Of a stretch of 64,000 nt of DNA, positions 39,444-49,511 are shown in pieces. The stretch comes from Hyphomicrobium_A sp963812795. Its GTDB lineage: Bacteria > Pseudomonadota > Alphaproteobacteria > Rhizobiales > Hyphomicrobiaceae. Position 1 is the first letter of the stretch, and each line of letters starts with the position of its first letter. The stretch lies in the NCBI GenBank assembly GCA_963812795.1, contig CAWEWG010000003.1, forward strand, positions 62,001-126,000, read 5' to 3'. The translations under genes were made by a program, and so were the position numbers. The notes beneath the pieces were generated by a model, which saw only the letters and a list, made by a program, of their open reading frames with translations, was not told where the DNA came from and ran no database searches.

Positions 39444-40865
39444 TTGAACGTCTCGTTTCTCCAGGAGCTGCTGAGCTCGGTCGCCGAGCAGAGCCGCGCG
39501 TTGCTGCCCAAGTCGCTGTTCGGCGCCGACGCGGGGGAGGATGTCGAGGAGCTGACGCGGGCGCTCGTCTCCGGCACGGGGCGAGGCGTCCGGCGTCGCC
39601 ATCGCGCGCGAGTTGCTCGACCGCTATGCACGGCTCGATGCGGCGGAGCGGCTGCGTTCTTCACCTTCCTCGCCACGCAGATGCGCCCCGATCCCGAGGC
39701 GTGTCGCCGAGGCGGCGCAGGCGCATCTCGAGATCCGTCCGATCGCAAGCCTCGCCACGCTGCAGAAGGCGTTGGAGAGCCCGCGGGTCGAGTTCTTCCG
39801 CCGCCTCAACCTCGCGCCCGGCGCCACGCCCGAGATCGTCGGCATGCGCCGCGACCTGCTTGCGCGTGCCGCCGACCGATCCAGCTCTCGCCGCCGTCGA
39901 CGCCGACCTGCGGCGCCTGTTCTACGCGTGGTTCAACCGCGGCTTTCTCGTTCTGCGCCGCATCGACTGGAACACGCCGGCGGCGATTCTCGACAAGATC
40001 ATCCGCTATGAGGCGGTGCACGAGATCCAGGGGTGGGACGACCTGCGCCGCCGCCTCGATCCGGCCGATCGGCGCTGCTTCGCCTTCTTCCATCCGTCGC
40101 TCGTTGACGAGCCGCTGGTGTTCGTCGAGGTGGCGCTCGATGCGCGATATGCCCGACGCCATCGGCCAGGTGCTGGAGGAGCCGCATGCCGAACGTGCCC
40201 GGCAAGCCGCCGACGACGGCGGTCTTCTATTCCATCTCCAATTGCCAGGAAGGGCTGAAGGGCATCACCTTCGGCAACTTCCTCTTGAAGCAGGTGGTCG
40301 AGGAGCTGGCGCGCGAGAAGCCGAGCCTCAAGAATTTCGTCACGCTGTCGCCGGTCCCGCAGTTCGCTGCCTGGCTGGAGAGCGTCGCCGCCGAACCGGC
40401 GATGCGACGCGGCCGCCGGCGAGGCGCGGGCACTGATCGAGCTCATGCGCCGCACGGACTGGCCGGAAGGCGCCAGCGACAGCCGAGTATGCCGAGGTCG
40501 AGACGGCGCTGATGGCGCTCGCGGCGCACTACTTCCTCAACGCCAAGGCGGCCGACGGGCGCCCGGTCGATCCCGTCGCACGCTTCCATCTCGGCAACGG
40601 CGCGCGGCTCGACCGCATCAACTTTCTTGCCGACACCTCGGAAAAGAGCATGCGCGAGGCCTACGGCCTGATGGTCAACTACCGCTACGACCCCAAGGAC
40701 ATCGAGCGCAACCACGAGGCTTACGCCAACGAAGGGCGTCGTCGCCTCCTCGCGCGCGGTGCGCAGCCTGCTGAAGCTCAAGCCGAAGGCGCGCGGCCAT
40801 TGCCGCCGACAGGCCACAGCCGCCGGCGCTTCCGGCCGCCGCAGCCGGAAAAGCTGGAAACCTGA
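39444..40865 (+). pseudogene. Malonyl-CoA decarboxylase, nine frame breaks
   Basis: Would convert malonyl-CoA to acetyl-CoA and CO2; about 470 aa when repaired. Hallmarks spread over all three frames: VEFFRRLNLAPGATPEIVGM, YAWFNRGFLVLRRIDWNTPA, YEAVHEIQGWDDLRRRL, CFAFFHPSLVDEPLVFVEVA, TAVFYSISNCQEGLKGITFG, NFVTLSPVPQFAAWLES and PVARFHLGNGARLDRINFLA. Breaks fall near 39583, 39653, 39700, 39872, 40140, 40185, 40405, 40478 and 40733; eight are extra bases. Start is probably TTG 39444 after GAAGGA; the end is uncertain. Either a true pseudogene or locally poor sequence. Confidence 0.75.
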
Positions 40866-41010
40866 CCCTGGGCGACCGGGTATGTGTTGCCGCGTCGGGC
40901 GCGGCCCTTGTCACTCGTTGGGCTCCCCATGCACAATGGGCTTCGCGCCGACGCCGACGGACGTCGCGCGCGCCTCAGGTTGAGCTCCGTTCGCAAAGTC
41001 GGAGATGGCC

Positions 41011-41988
41011 ATGCGCTACGGTGACGAGGATCGCGAGAGCGAGAACGTCGAGGATCGGCGCGGCGAGCGCGGACCGATGTTCCGTTTTCCGGGCGGCGGC
41101 GGCGCCGAAGGTACGCGCATCCAGATTCCGATCGGCGGCGGCGGCGTCAGCCTGACGACGCTGGTCATCATCGGCGTGATCATGCTGTTTCTCGGTATCA
41201 ATCCGCTCGACCTGTTGAGCGAGGGGCAGTTCCCGCAAGTCCCGCAGATGCCGCAGCAGACCGAGGTGCCGAAGTCACCCGGCCGGCAGGCCAGTCGCGG
41301 GCCGGACATTCCGGGCCTGCCGGGCGGGACGAGCGTGCGCACCGAGGACGACATGAAGCGCTTCGTGTCGCAGGTGCTCGCCGACACCGAGGATGTGTGG
41401 ACGCGGGTGTTCACTGGCTTCGGCCGCCGCTACACCGAGCCGCAGATGGTGCTGTTCACGGGCGCTGCTCGCACCGCCTGCGGTACTGGCATGGCGCAGA
41501 TGGGCCCGTTCTACTGTCCGCTCGATCGCAAGATCTACATCGACCTGTCGTTCTACGACATGATGAAGCGCAAGTTCGACGCGCCGGGCGATTTCGCGCA
41601 GGCCTACGTGATCGCGCACGAGGTTGGCCATCACGTGCAGAAACTGCTCGGCATCGCCGACAAGGTGCAGGAGCTGAAGCAGCAGTCCGATGAGACGGAC
41701 GCGAATGCCCTGCAGGTGCGCATGGAGCTGCAGGCCGATTGCCTCGCCGGCGTGTGGGCCAACCTCAACGATCAGGTGAAGAACCGGCTGCAGCCGGGCG
41801 ACGTCGAGGAGGGCCTCAATGCCGCGAGCCAGATCGGCGACGACATGATCCAGCGCCGTACCCAGGGACAGGTCGTCCCCGACGCCTTTACCCATGGCAG
41901 CTCGGAGCAGCGCGTGCGCTGGTTCAAGCGCGGGCTGCAGGCGGGAGAGGTCAGCGAGTGCGATACTTTCAATGCAAGCAGTCTTTAG
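41011..41988 (+). CDS. YpfJ-like neutral zinc metallopeptidase
   Basis: 325 aa. One N-terminal membrane helix (LTTLVIIGVIMLFLGINPLD) after a basic-acidic start MRYGDEDRESENVEDRRG, typical of the family. The zincin motif VIAHEVGHHVQKLLG supplies His-Glu-His, and MELQADCLAGVWAN the downstream acidic ligand. Mostly periplasmic. The ATG 41011 has GGAG six bases upstream; 41005 is alternative. A shorter paralogue follows. Confidence 0.88.
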   Translation: MRYGDEDRESENVEDRRGERGPMFRFPGGGGAEGTRIQIPIGGGGVSLTTLVIIGVIMLFLGINPLDLLSEGQFPQVPQMPQQTEVPKSPGRQASRGPDIPGLPGGTSVRTEDDMKRFVSQVLADTEDVWTRVFTGFGRRYTEPQMVLFTGAARTACGTGMAQMGPFYCPLDRKIYIDLSFYDMMKRKFDAPGDFAQAYVIAHEVGHHVQKLLGIADKVQELKQQSDETDANALQVRMELQADCLAGVWANLNDQVKNRLQPGDVEEGLNAASQIGDDMIQRRTQGQVVPDAFTHGSSEQRVRWFKRGLQAGEVSECDTFNASSL

Positions 41989-42067
41989 AATGAGGGCTTC
42001 AGAAACCGTTGGCGCCCTCTAGGAGTTATGCTGGTCGCCAGGAGATTGTGCCCATAGGCTCGGCCCC

Positions 42068-42868
42068 ATGAAGCCACGCGAAAAGGTCAGGTTGCTCGCC
42101 GTTGCCGCCCTCTCGGGCGTGGCCGCCGTTTCGCTGGTTTTCTCGCACCTTCAGAATGCCCAAGCCGCGCCGCCCGGCGCCATGTCGCTCCCAACCGGCC
42201 CGCACGCGAACGATAGCGGCATGCCTCCCGCTGACATGCGCCTGCGCGCCATCGTCGCGCGAGCGCGCGATGATTCCATCGCCACGTGGAGCCGCCTCAT
42301 GCAGGGGCGGGCGCTCGAGGTCGCGGCGGTCAACGTACAGTTCGTCTCGCGCCTCGCGCCGGCCAATTGCTATGGCCTATATCCGGGCGATGGGCCGGCC
42401 TACTGCAGCGGCAATCAGACCGTTTTCGTCGGTACCGCGGCTGCCGAACGTCTGATGGCAAAGTTTGGCCCGCAGGCAGAGGCAGGCATTGCCTTCCTCA
42501 TCGGCCACGAGATCGGCCACCACATCCAGAACCTGAACGGCCGCTTCCACGCGCTCAGCCAGGCGATCTACACATCGCCCGAGAATGGGCCGGACTACGT
42601 GCGCCGCTTCGAGCTGCAGGCCGATTGCCTAGCTGGCGTGTGGATCAATGGCAGCGCCGCATGGGCGACGTCGTCGGCGTTTCGCGCCGATCTGCTGGCT
42701 GTGCTCACCGACATCGGCGACGACACGGTTCTCACCGGTCAATCGTCCGCGGCCGTCCGTCGCGTCGGACTGCATGGGACAGGCGAGCAGCGTCAGCGCT
42801 GGTTCCTGCGTGGAGCGCAGACCGGCGACATCGAGGCGTGCGACACGTTCGGCGCGTCGCAGCCCTAG
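42068..42868 (+). CDS. Second YpfJ-like zinc metallopeptidase
   Basis: 266 aa. Signal-like N-terminus (VAALSGVAAVSLVFSHLQNAQA). Same zincin core: FLIGHEIGHHIQNLNG and RFELQADCLAGVWING, and a similar C-terminus ending GDIEACDTFGAS, versus GEVSECDTFNAS in the preceding gene. A paralogue without the Gly-rich N-terminus. The two genes lie 79 bp apart in the same direction, so a tandem duplication is likely. Substrate unknown. Confidence 0.85.
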   Translation: MKPREKVRLLAVAALSGVAAVSLVFSHLQNAQAAPPGAMSLPTGPHANDSGMPPADMRLRAIVARARDDSIATWSRLMQGRALEVAAVNVQFVSRLAPANCYGLYPGDGPAYCSGNQTVFVGTAAAERLMAKFGPQAEAGIAFLIGHEIGHHIQNLNGRFHALSQAIYTSPENGPDYVRRFELQADCLAGVWINGSAAWATSSAFRADLLAVLTDIGDDTVLTGQSSAAVRRVGLHGTGEQRQRWFLRGAQTGDIEACDTFGASQP

Positions 42869-42880
42869 CATTGCGCGAAA

Positions 42881-43641
42881 TCAGAAGGCGTTGCCGCGGT
42901 ACTGGCTGACCTCGCAGGCGATGCCGTTGTCGGTCATCGTCTTGCACACCGACTTGGCATCGGCGACCGTCTCGAGCGGGCCGGCGACGAGGCCATAGGT
43001 GCGTTCATCCGGTTTGCCGCTGACGACGTAGCGCGGCTGCAACGTTTTCATGGACGCGCCGTGGCGGTCGTTGAGGATCTGCCAGGAGAGACGCAGCGAG
43101 TTCGAGCGACGGGCCGGTGGCGAGCAACACGCCGACCGGAGCCGGCTTGGCGGGCGCCGCAGCCTTCGGTGGCTCGATGCTGCCGGTCTCGATAGGTTTC
43201 GGCGGCCGCCGGGGTGGCGGCAGGCTTGGCAGCAGGTTGCACGGCGGCCGCCTTTTTCGGTGCGGCCGGCGCGGCGGCGACCTTGTCGGTCGCCTGTGCG
43301 GTGGCGGCGCGCTCGAGTGTCTCGACCTTCGTCAGTAGGATGCGGTCGCGTTCTATCGCTTCCTGCATTCCGGTCTTCATGTTCTCGACGTCCATCTTCA
43401 TCTCGCCGACGCCCTGCTTGATGGGATCGAGGTCGGCGAGCGCCCGCTCAACGGTGCGCTGCGTTTCGACAATCGCCGTCTGCGCTTCGTTCGGCTTGTC
43501 GCGCCAGGCGGCGACGAGATCCGGCCGCGCCCCGACGAAGATCAGGTAGGCGAGGGCCAAGGCGCCAAGGCCCATGAACATGAGCACGTTCATCGTGAAC
43601 GTGCGGCGCCGCGTCGGGCCGATAGAGGGGAGAACGGACAT
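42881..43641 (-). CDS. SPOR-domain membrane protein (two frame breaks)
   Basis: About 252 aa after repair. N-terminal membrane helix NVLMFMGLGALALAYLIFVG, then a coiled-coil-like region (VERALADLDPIKQGVGEMKM, KTGMQEAIERDRILLTKVET) and an Ala/Pro/Lys linker. The C-terminus (SLDSLRLSWQILNDRHGASM, YGLVAGPLETVADAKSVC) is SPOR-like, binding denuded peptidoglycan at division sites. Extra bases near 43185 and 43095 break the frame. Start chosen at ATG 43641. Confidence 0.75.
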
Positions 43642-44048
43642 TTCTGCTGCTTCCACGGTTTTCAACGCGGCACAGGGCTGTCATTCGGCAGGTTAGGCGG
43701 GACGGTCTCCGCGCCGATCTGCCCTGAAATCACTGGCGGAAGATTGGTGAGTCGGGCGCACGGGGCAACGACAGCACTGGGGCAGCCGTAGCGGTGCCTG
43801 TGGATGGCGTCCGCAACCCAAGTAATGGATTGATAAGTAACGAGGTAATTGGACGGCATGTGCCTGCTTAGCAACATGTTGTGCAGCCCTATCCGCAACT
43901 CGACCGACACATTGTTGCCGCCTTGTTGGGGCCCGGCGAGCCTCGGTATAGAACTGCACGCGTATCTTGTGCTTCGTCGCGTGAGTCGGCCCGGCCGGGA
44001 AGGTTTGGTCCAGCCGCGCCATCGCCATCCATAATAAGCGAGAGCTTG
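43642..44048. other. Intergenic, divergent promoter region
   Basis: 407 bp between the SPOR gene (leftward) and glmU (rightward). Less GC-rich than its surroundings. Frames up to 61 codons exist but have no ribosome site or homology signal. It should carry promoters for both genes. Confidence 0.5.
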
Positions 44049-45409
44049 ATGAGCCGCCGTCCCCTGCTGGTTGTCGTCCTTGCTGCCGGTCAGGGCACGC
44101 GCATGAAATCGGCACTCCCCAAGGTGCTGCACAAGATCGCCGGCCGCTCGATGCTTGGCCACGTGCTGGCTGTGGCGCAACAGCTCGGCGCCGACGCGCT
44201 GTCGGTGGTCGTCGGCCCCGACATGGACGCGGTGCGCGCCGAGGCTCTGGCGCATGCGCCGGCTGCCAAGGTGTTCGTGCAGGAGCATCAGCGCGGCACC
44301 GCCGACGCCGTGCTTGCCGCGCGCGAGGCACTCGCGGGCCACGTGGGCGATGTGCTCGTGCTCTATGCCGATACGCCGCTGCTGCCGAGCGAGACGCTCG
44401 CCGCGCTGCTAGGCCGCCTCGATGAGGGCGCCGGTATAGCGGTGCTCGGTTTCGAGGCCGCCGATCCGACGCGGCTACGGACGCCTACTCGCGGACGGCG
44501 AGGGACTGGCTGAATGCTATCCGCGAGGACAAGGACGCCAGCGCCGAGGAACGCCGCGTGCGGCTGTGCAATTCCGGCGTCATGGCCTTCAGGGTCGACG
44601 ATCTGCTCGGCGTGCTGTCGCGCATCGGCAACAAGAACGCCAAGGGCGAATTCTACCTCACCGACGCTGTCGAGATTGCGCGTGCGAGCGGCGCGCGCGC
44701 CGCGGTCATCACGTGCAGCGAAGACGATGTGCTGGGCGTCAATTCGCGCGAGCAACTGGCCGTCGCCGAGGCGATCTTCCAGAAGCGCGCACGCCTCGCC
44801 GTGATGCGCGAGGGCGCGACGCTGATCGCGCCGGAGACCGTCTGGCTTTCCTACGACACCAAGATCGGCCGCGATGTCATCATCGAGCCAAACGTGTTCT
44901 TCGGTCTCGGCGTCACCGTCGAGGACGGCGCCGAGATCAAGGCCAACTGCCATTTCGAGCGCGCCCGCATCGGGCAGAACGCGCGCGTCGGCCCGTTCGC
45001 GCGCCTGCGCCCCGGCGCCGTGCTCGGATCCAAAGTGCACGTCGGCAACTTCGTCGAGGTGAAGAATTCGACGCTGGGTGTCGGCGCCAAGGCCAACCAT
45101 CTGTCGTACATCGGCGACGGCACGGTGGGGGCGGGCGCCAACATCGGCGCCGGCACCATCTTCTGCAACTACGACGGCTTCAGTAAGCATCGCACCGAGA
45201 TCGGTGAGGGGGCCTTCGTCGGCTCCAACACCTCGCTCGTGGCGCCTGTGAAAGTGGGCGACGGGGCCTACATCGGCTCGGGCAGCGTCATCACCAAGAA
45301 CGTCGCCGCCGGCGCCCTGGCCCTCGAACGCTCCCCCCAGGAGGAGCGACCAGGCTGGGCGGCCAAATTCCGCACCATGATGGCCAGGCGGAAGGCAAGG
45401 CCCGGTTAG
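44049..45409 (+). CDS. glmU: GlmU, bifunctional UDP-GlcNAc synthase (two frame breaks)
   Basis: Acetylates glucosamine-1-phosphate and then couples it to UTP, giving UDP-GlcNAc for peptidoglycan and LPS; 452 aa after repair, the normal length. N-terminal pyrophosphorylase: VVLAAGQGTRMKSALPKVLH. C-terminal left-handed helix: hexapeptide repeats from APETVWLSYDTKIG onward and ANHLSYIGDGTVGAGANIGA. Single extra bases near 44475 and 44515 break the frame. glmS follows after 121 bp, so this pair covers the last steps from fructose-6-phosphate except GlmM. Confidence 0.95.
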
Positions 45410-45530
45410 GAATTAGGCAAGCAATCCGGCGGCGAGTAACCGTTGTCGCAGAAACAATCTGTGATTTGAGCGACATATTAAGCAAACGCTAGCAGTATGA
45501 TAGCGCGCAAGCTTGAAGGATTCGCATCGT

Positions 45531-47351
45531 ATGTGCGGCATCGTCGGAATTATCGGCCGGAGGGCCGTCGCCACGGATCTCGTCGACGCCCTGCGTCGGC
45601 TCGAGTATCGCGGCTATGACTCTGCCGGCATCGCCACTGTCGAGAACGGCCACCTGGAGCGGCGGCGTGCTGAAGGCAAGCTGCGCAACCTCGAAGGGCG
45701 TCTGCTGCAGGAGCCGCTGAGGGGACACACGGGCATCGGGCATACGCGCTGGGCGACGCACGGACGTCCCACCGAGCGCAACGCCCATCCGCACATGAAT
45801 GCCCAGGTCTCGGTCGTCCATAACGGCATCATCGAGAACTTCCGCGAGCTGAAGGCGGAGCTCGGCGCCAAGGGCTATGTGTTCGAGAGCGACACCGACA
45901 CCGAGGCGATCGTGCACGTCGTCGCCGACGAGCTGGCGCAAGGCCACGGTCCGGAGGAGGCGGTGCGCCGCGCGCTCGGACGCCTGCAGGGCGCCTTCGC
46001 CCTCGCCATCATCTTTGCCGGGCACGACGACCTGATGATCGCCGCGCGTCAGGGCAGCCCGCTGGCCATCGGGCACGGCACGGGCGAGATGTATCTCGGC
46101 TCGGATGCCATCGCGCTCGCCCCGTTCACCGACGCCATCACCTATCTCGACGAGGGCGACTGGGCCGTGCTGCGCCGGTCGGGCGTCGACATCTTCGATC
46201 GCAGCGGCAAGCGCGTGGAACGCGCGCTCGTCAAGTCGGTCGCCTCCTCACTGCTGGTCGACAAGGGCAACCATCGCCACTTCATGGCGAAGGAGATCCA
46301 CGAGCAGCCCGAGGTCATCAGCCACACGCTGGCCAACTACATCGACATGGCGGAAGCCATCGTCAAAATTCCCGATCTCGGAGTCGACCCGGTCAGCTTG
46401 CCGCGCGTCACCATCTCCGCCTGCGGCACCGCCTATTACGCCGGCCTCGTCGGCAAGTATTGGATCGAGCGCTACGCGCGCTTGCCCGTCGAGATCGACG
46501 TCGCCTCGGAGATGCGCTATCGCGAGCCGCCGCTGGCGAAGGACGGGCTCTCGCTGTTCGTTTCGCAGTCGGGCGAGACCGCCGACACGCTGGCTGTGCT
46601 GCGTCACGCCAGGGCGGAAGCGCAACGCATCGCGGCGGTGGTCAACGTGCGCACCTCGTCCATCGCGCGCGAGTCCGACGTCGTGCTGCCGACGCTCGCC
46701 GGTCCCGAGATCGGCGTTGCCTCGACCAAAGCGTTCACCTGCCAGCTTTCGGTTCTCGCCTGCCTGGCGCTGGGCCTCGGCCGCGCGCGCGGAACGATCG
46801 ATCGCGAGCTGGAGCGCAAGCTGGTGCAGGCCCTCATCGAGGTGCCGCGCCACATCTCCAATATCCTGCGCAACGAGGAGCAGTACGAGGCCATCGCGCA
46901 CATGCTGTCGAAGGCGCGCGACGTCCTCTATCTCGGGCGCGGCACCAGCTACCCGCTGGCCCTCGAGGGCGCGCTGAAGCTGAAGGAGATTTCCTATATC
47001 CACGCCGAGGGCTACGCGGCGGGCGAGCTGAAGCACGGCCCCATCGCCCTTATCGACGAGAACGTCCCCGTCATCGTCGTCGCCCCGCAGGACGAGCTCT
47101 TCGAGAAGACCGTTTCCAATATGCAGGAGGTGGCGACGCGCGGCGGCCAGATCATCCTCATCTCCGATGCCCCGCCGGAGGCGGTCGGTTGCAACATTGC
47201 CGCGCACATCGTCATGCCGACGGCGACGGAGTTCACCAATCCGCTGCTCTATGCCGTGCCGGTGCAACTCTTGGCCTATCATACGGCCGTGATCATGGGC
47301 ACGGACGTCGATCAGCCGCGCAATCTCGCCAAGTCCGTGACGGTCGAATAA
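45531..47351 (+). CDS. glmS: GlmS, glutamine-fructose-6-phosphate aminotransferase
   Basis: 606 aa, intact. Makes glucosamine-6-phosphate. Class II glutaminase MCGIVGIIGRRAVA with catalytic Cys2, HTRWATHGRPTERNAHPH and NGIIENFRELK. Two SIS sugar-isomerase domains: FVSQSGETADTLAVL and YLGRGTSYPLALEGALKLKE; C-terminus ends AKSVTVE as usual. Start ATG 45531 is required for the Cys2; the frame upstream is not used. No glmS ribozyme-like structure is visible in the 121-bp gap to glmU. Confidence 0.97.
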   Translation: MCGIVGIIGRRAVATDLVDALRRLEYRGYDSAGIATVENGHLERRRAEGKLRNLEGRLLQEPLRGHTGIGHTRWATHGRPTERNAHPHMNAQVSVVHNGIIENFRELKAELGAKGYVFESDTDTEAIVHVVADELAQGHGPEEAVRRALGRLQGAFALAIIFAGHDDLMIAARQGSPLAIGHGTGEMYLGSDAIALAPFTDAITYLDEGDWAVLRRSGVDIFDRSGKRVERALVKSVASSLLVDKGNHRHFMAKEIHEQPEVISHTLANYIDMAEAIVKIPDLGVDPVSLPRVTISACGTAYYAGLVGKYWIERYARLPVEIDVASEMRYREPPLAKDGLSLFVSQSGETADTLAVLRHARAEAQRIAAVVNVRTSSIARESDVVLPTLAGPEIGVASTKAFTCQLSVLACLALGLGRARGTIDRELERKLVQALIEVPRHISNILRNEEQYEAIAHMLSKARDVLYLGRGTSYPLALEGALKLKEISYIHAEGYAAGELKHGPIALIDENVPVIVVAPQDELFEKTVSNMQEVATRGGQIILISDAPPEAVGCNIAAHIVMPTATEFTNPLLYAVPVQLLAYHTAVIMGTDVDQPRNLAKSVTVE

Positions 47352-47454
47352 GGGGAAAAGCCCCTCCGGCCGGCCGCGGATTTGCCTCTATATTGAGCTT
47401 GGCTTACGGTCGCCGCTGATACGGGGCGGTTCCTGCAGGGGATTTGGTCGGACT

Positions 47455-48583
47455 ATGGGGGACGTTCTGCGCAATCTGACGCTTCTCGCGGCCGTGGCGG
47501 CGCTGGCGCTGCCCGCCGTCGCGTTCGATGGCCCCCCGCAGCAGTCCGGCGCCAAGAAGTCGACCGCCGCCTCAAAGAAGCAGCAGGAAGAGCCGGCGGA
47601 AGCCGCCGGTGACGACAAGAGCAAGACGGCCGCGCTGGTTCAGCAGACATTCGATGCCGGCAGTCAAAGCTTACGGCGCCGGCAAGAACGAGGAGGCGCT
47701 GCGCGCCTTCGAGGCTGCCATGCGTGGCGGTCTGCCGAGCGCACAGATGCCGCGCGCCCTCTATTACCGCGGCCTCGTCTTCCGCAAGCTTAGCAAGCCG
47801 GGGTTTGCCGTCTCCGATTTGACGAGCGCGCTGTGGCTCAAGAACGGTTTGTCCGAGGCCGAGCGCGCCGACGCCATCAAGGTTCGTGCACTGGCTTACA
47901 ACGAGGCGGGCATCAGCGATGTGCCGCCGGTTCCGCAATCGTCGTACGCCGAGGCGCCAGCGCTGCCTGGCCAGAGCAATGCGGCGCCGACGCAAACGGC
48001 GATGGCCGGCGGTGCGCCCGCACCCTCCAATGCCCCGGCGGCGCCGACCCAACCAACGTCGAGTTCGGGCGGCGTCGGCGGATTCTTCTCGAGCATTTTC
48101 GGGGGCGGATCATCGAGCGCGGAGAAGCCGGCCGAGGCGCCGACGAGCACCGCCTCGATCACACCGGCAGATAGCTCCGGCTGGGGCGGAACCACCGAGG
48201 TCTCGCCGGCGGACGCAACGCCACCGCAGCGGGCGCCAGAGATCGCTTCTCCGTTCGTCACCCAGGTGGCCGCCGTCGACCAGCCCAAGAGCTCGGCCAA
48301 CGATGCGGCGCCCGTCGCCCGCTCAGCGCCGTCGGGCAAGTACAAACTACAGGTCGCCGCCGTACGCACGCGCTCCGAGGCCGAGGCGCTAGCCGGCCTT
48401 GTTGTCGGCCGCCATGCCGAGCAACTGGGCGGTCGCCAGCCGCAGGTCGACGAAACGGTTATCGGCAGCATGGGCACCTTCTACCGCGTCCGCCTCGGGC
48501 CCTACGCCAGCGCCGAAGAGCCCGAGCATTTGTGCGTGGCGCTGCGCTCGGACGGCTTTGACTGCCTGGTCGTCAACCCATAG
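47455..48583 (+). CDS. Exported repeat and SPOR-domain protein (one frame break)
   Basis: About 375 aa after dropping one extra A near 47663. Signal peptide (LLAAVAALALPAVAFDG). A TPR-like stretch follows: KAYGAGKNEEALRAFEAAM and ALYYRGLVFRKLSKPGFAV. Then a long Ala/Pro/Ser linker with a Gly/Ser patch (GGFFSSIFGGGSSS), and a SPOR domain: YKLQVAAVRTRSEAEALAGL and TFYRVRLGPYASAEEPEHLC. Likely periplasmic and associated with septal peptidoglycan. It lies 103 bp after glmS. Confidence 0.78.
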
Positions 48584-48714
48584 CCGCATGGCCCGCGCCG
48601 ATAGCCGGTGATGGGTAAAGCTGCGCCCTTACGCCCGGCAGAAATCCGTGGGAAAGTCCGGCAACTTCTGCCGACGGGCGCATGCTCCGCTGGGGGACCC
48701 ACCATGGACGTTCG

Positions 48715-49509
48715 ATGAGCCCAGCCGACCCGCGCAAAGGCCCCAATGACGCGTCCTCCGAGCTGCGCGCCGGGTTGCGCCGGCTGGTGCGCGAGGATCC
48801 TTCTGGCGGCGGATGGCACGTCGGCGCGCGGTTACGCAACTATTTCCTCACCGGCCTCGTCATCGTCGGCCCCGTCACCATCACGCTCTACTTCGCGTGG
48901 TGGTTCATCAACGTCACCGACGCGTGGATCAAGCCGTTCGTGCCCGCGGCGTATCTGCCGGACACCTACCTTCCGTTCCCAATGCCGGGCTTCGGCCTCG
49001 TCGTCGGCATCGCCGCGCTGACGCTGATCGGCGCACTCACCGCCAACCTGCTCGGGCGCACGCTCATCTCGTTCGGCGAGCAGATGGTCGGCGGCATGCC
49101 GATCGTGCGCAACGTCTATCGCGCCCTGAAGCAGATCTTCGAATCCGTCGTCAGCGCCACCGGGCCCGGCCAGGCCTTCCAGAAGGTCGGGCTGATCGAG
49201 TTTCCCTCCAAGGGGCTGTGGTCGATCGTCTTCGTCACCGGCGAGACCACGGGCGAGGTCGGCGCCATGATGCCCGGCGGCGAGGAAGACCTGCTGACGG
49301 TGTTCATGCCGACCGGCATCGTGCCGCCCACGGGTTTCGTCTGCTTCCTGCCGCGCCGCAACGTCATCTTTCTCGACATGAACATCGAGGACGCGGCGAA
49401 GGTGATCATCTCCGCCGGCATGGTGACGCCGGAGTCGCAGGCGAAGCTGCGCGACCTCGCCGAGCAGGCGCGGCGCAAGCCGAAGATCAACACCGGCCCC
49501 GCCGCCTAG
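48715..49509 (+). CDS. DUF502 family membrane protein
   Basis: 264 aa with two transmembrane helices: NYFLTGLVIVGPVTITLYFA near residue 45 and GFGLVVGIAALTLIGALTAN. DUF502 signatures: PIVRNVYRALKQIFESV, GLWSIVFVTGETTGEVG and TGFVCFLPRRNVIFLDMNIE. Function unknown. Start MSPADP at 48715, as the frame upstream enters the leader region. Convergent with recG, two bases apart. Confidence 0.92.
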   Translation: MSPADPRKGPNDASSELRAGLRRLVREDPSGGGWHVGARLRNYFLTGLVIVGPVTITLYFAWWFINVTDAWIKPFVPAAYLPDTYLPFPMPGFGLVVGIAALTLIGALTANLLGRTLISFGEQMVGGMPIVRNVYRALKQIFESVVSATGPGQAFQKVGLIEFPSKGLWSIVFVTGETTGEVGAMMPGGEEDLLTVFMPTGIVPPTGFVCFLPRRNVIFLDMNIEDAAKVIISAGMVTPESQAKLRDLAEQARRKPKINTGPAA

Positions 49510-49511
49510 CC

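Noticed and set aside
43849..44034. 61-codon frame before glmU
   Set aside because: No ribosome site or recognisable composition; lies in an AT-richer promoter-like gap.
45410..45530. glmS ribozyme or riboswitch before glmS
   Set aside because: The 121-bp gap shows no conserved ribozyme core and such ribozymes are mainly in Firmicutes.
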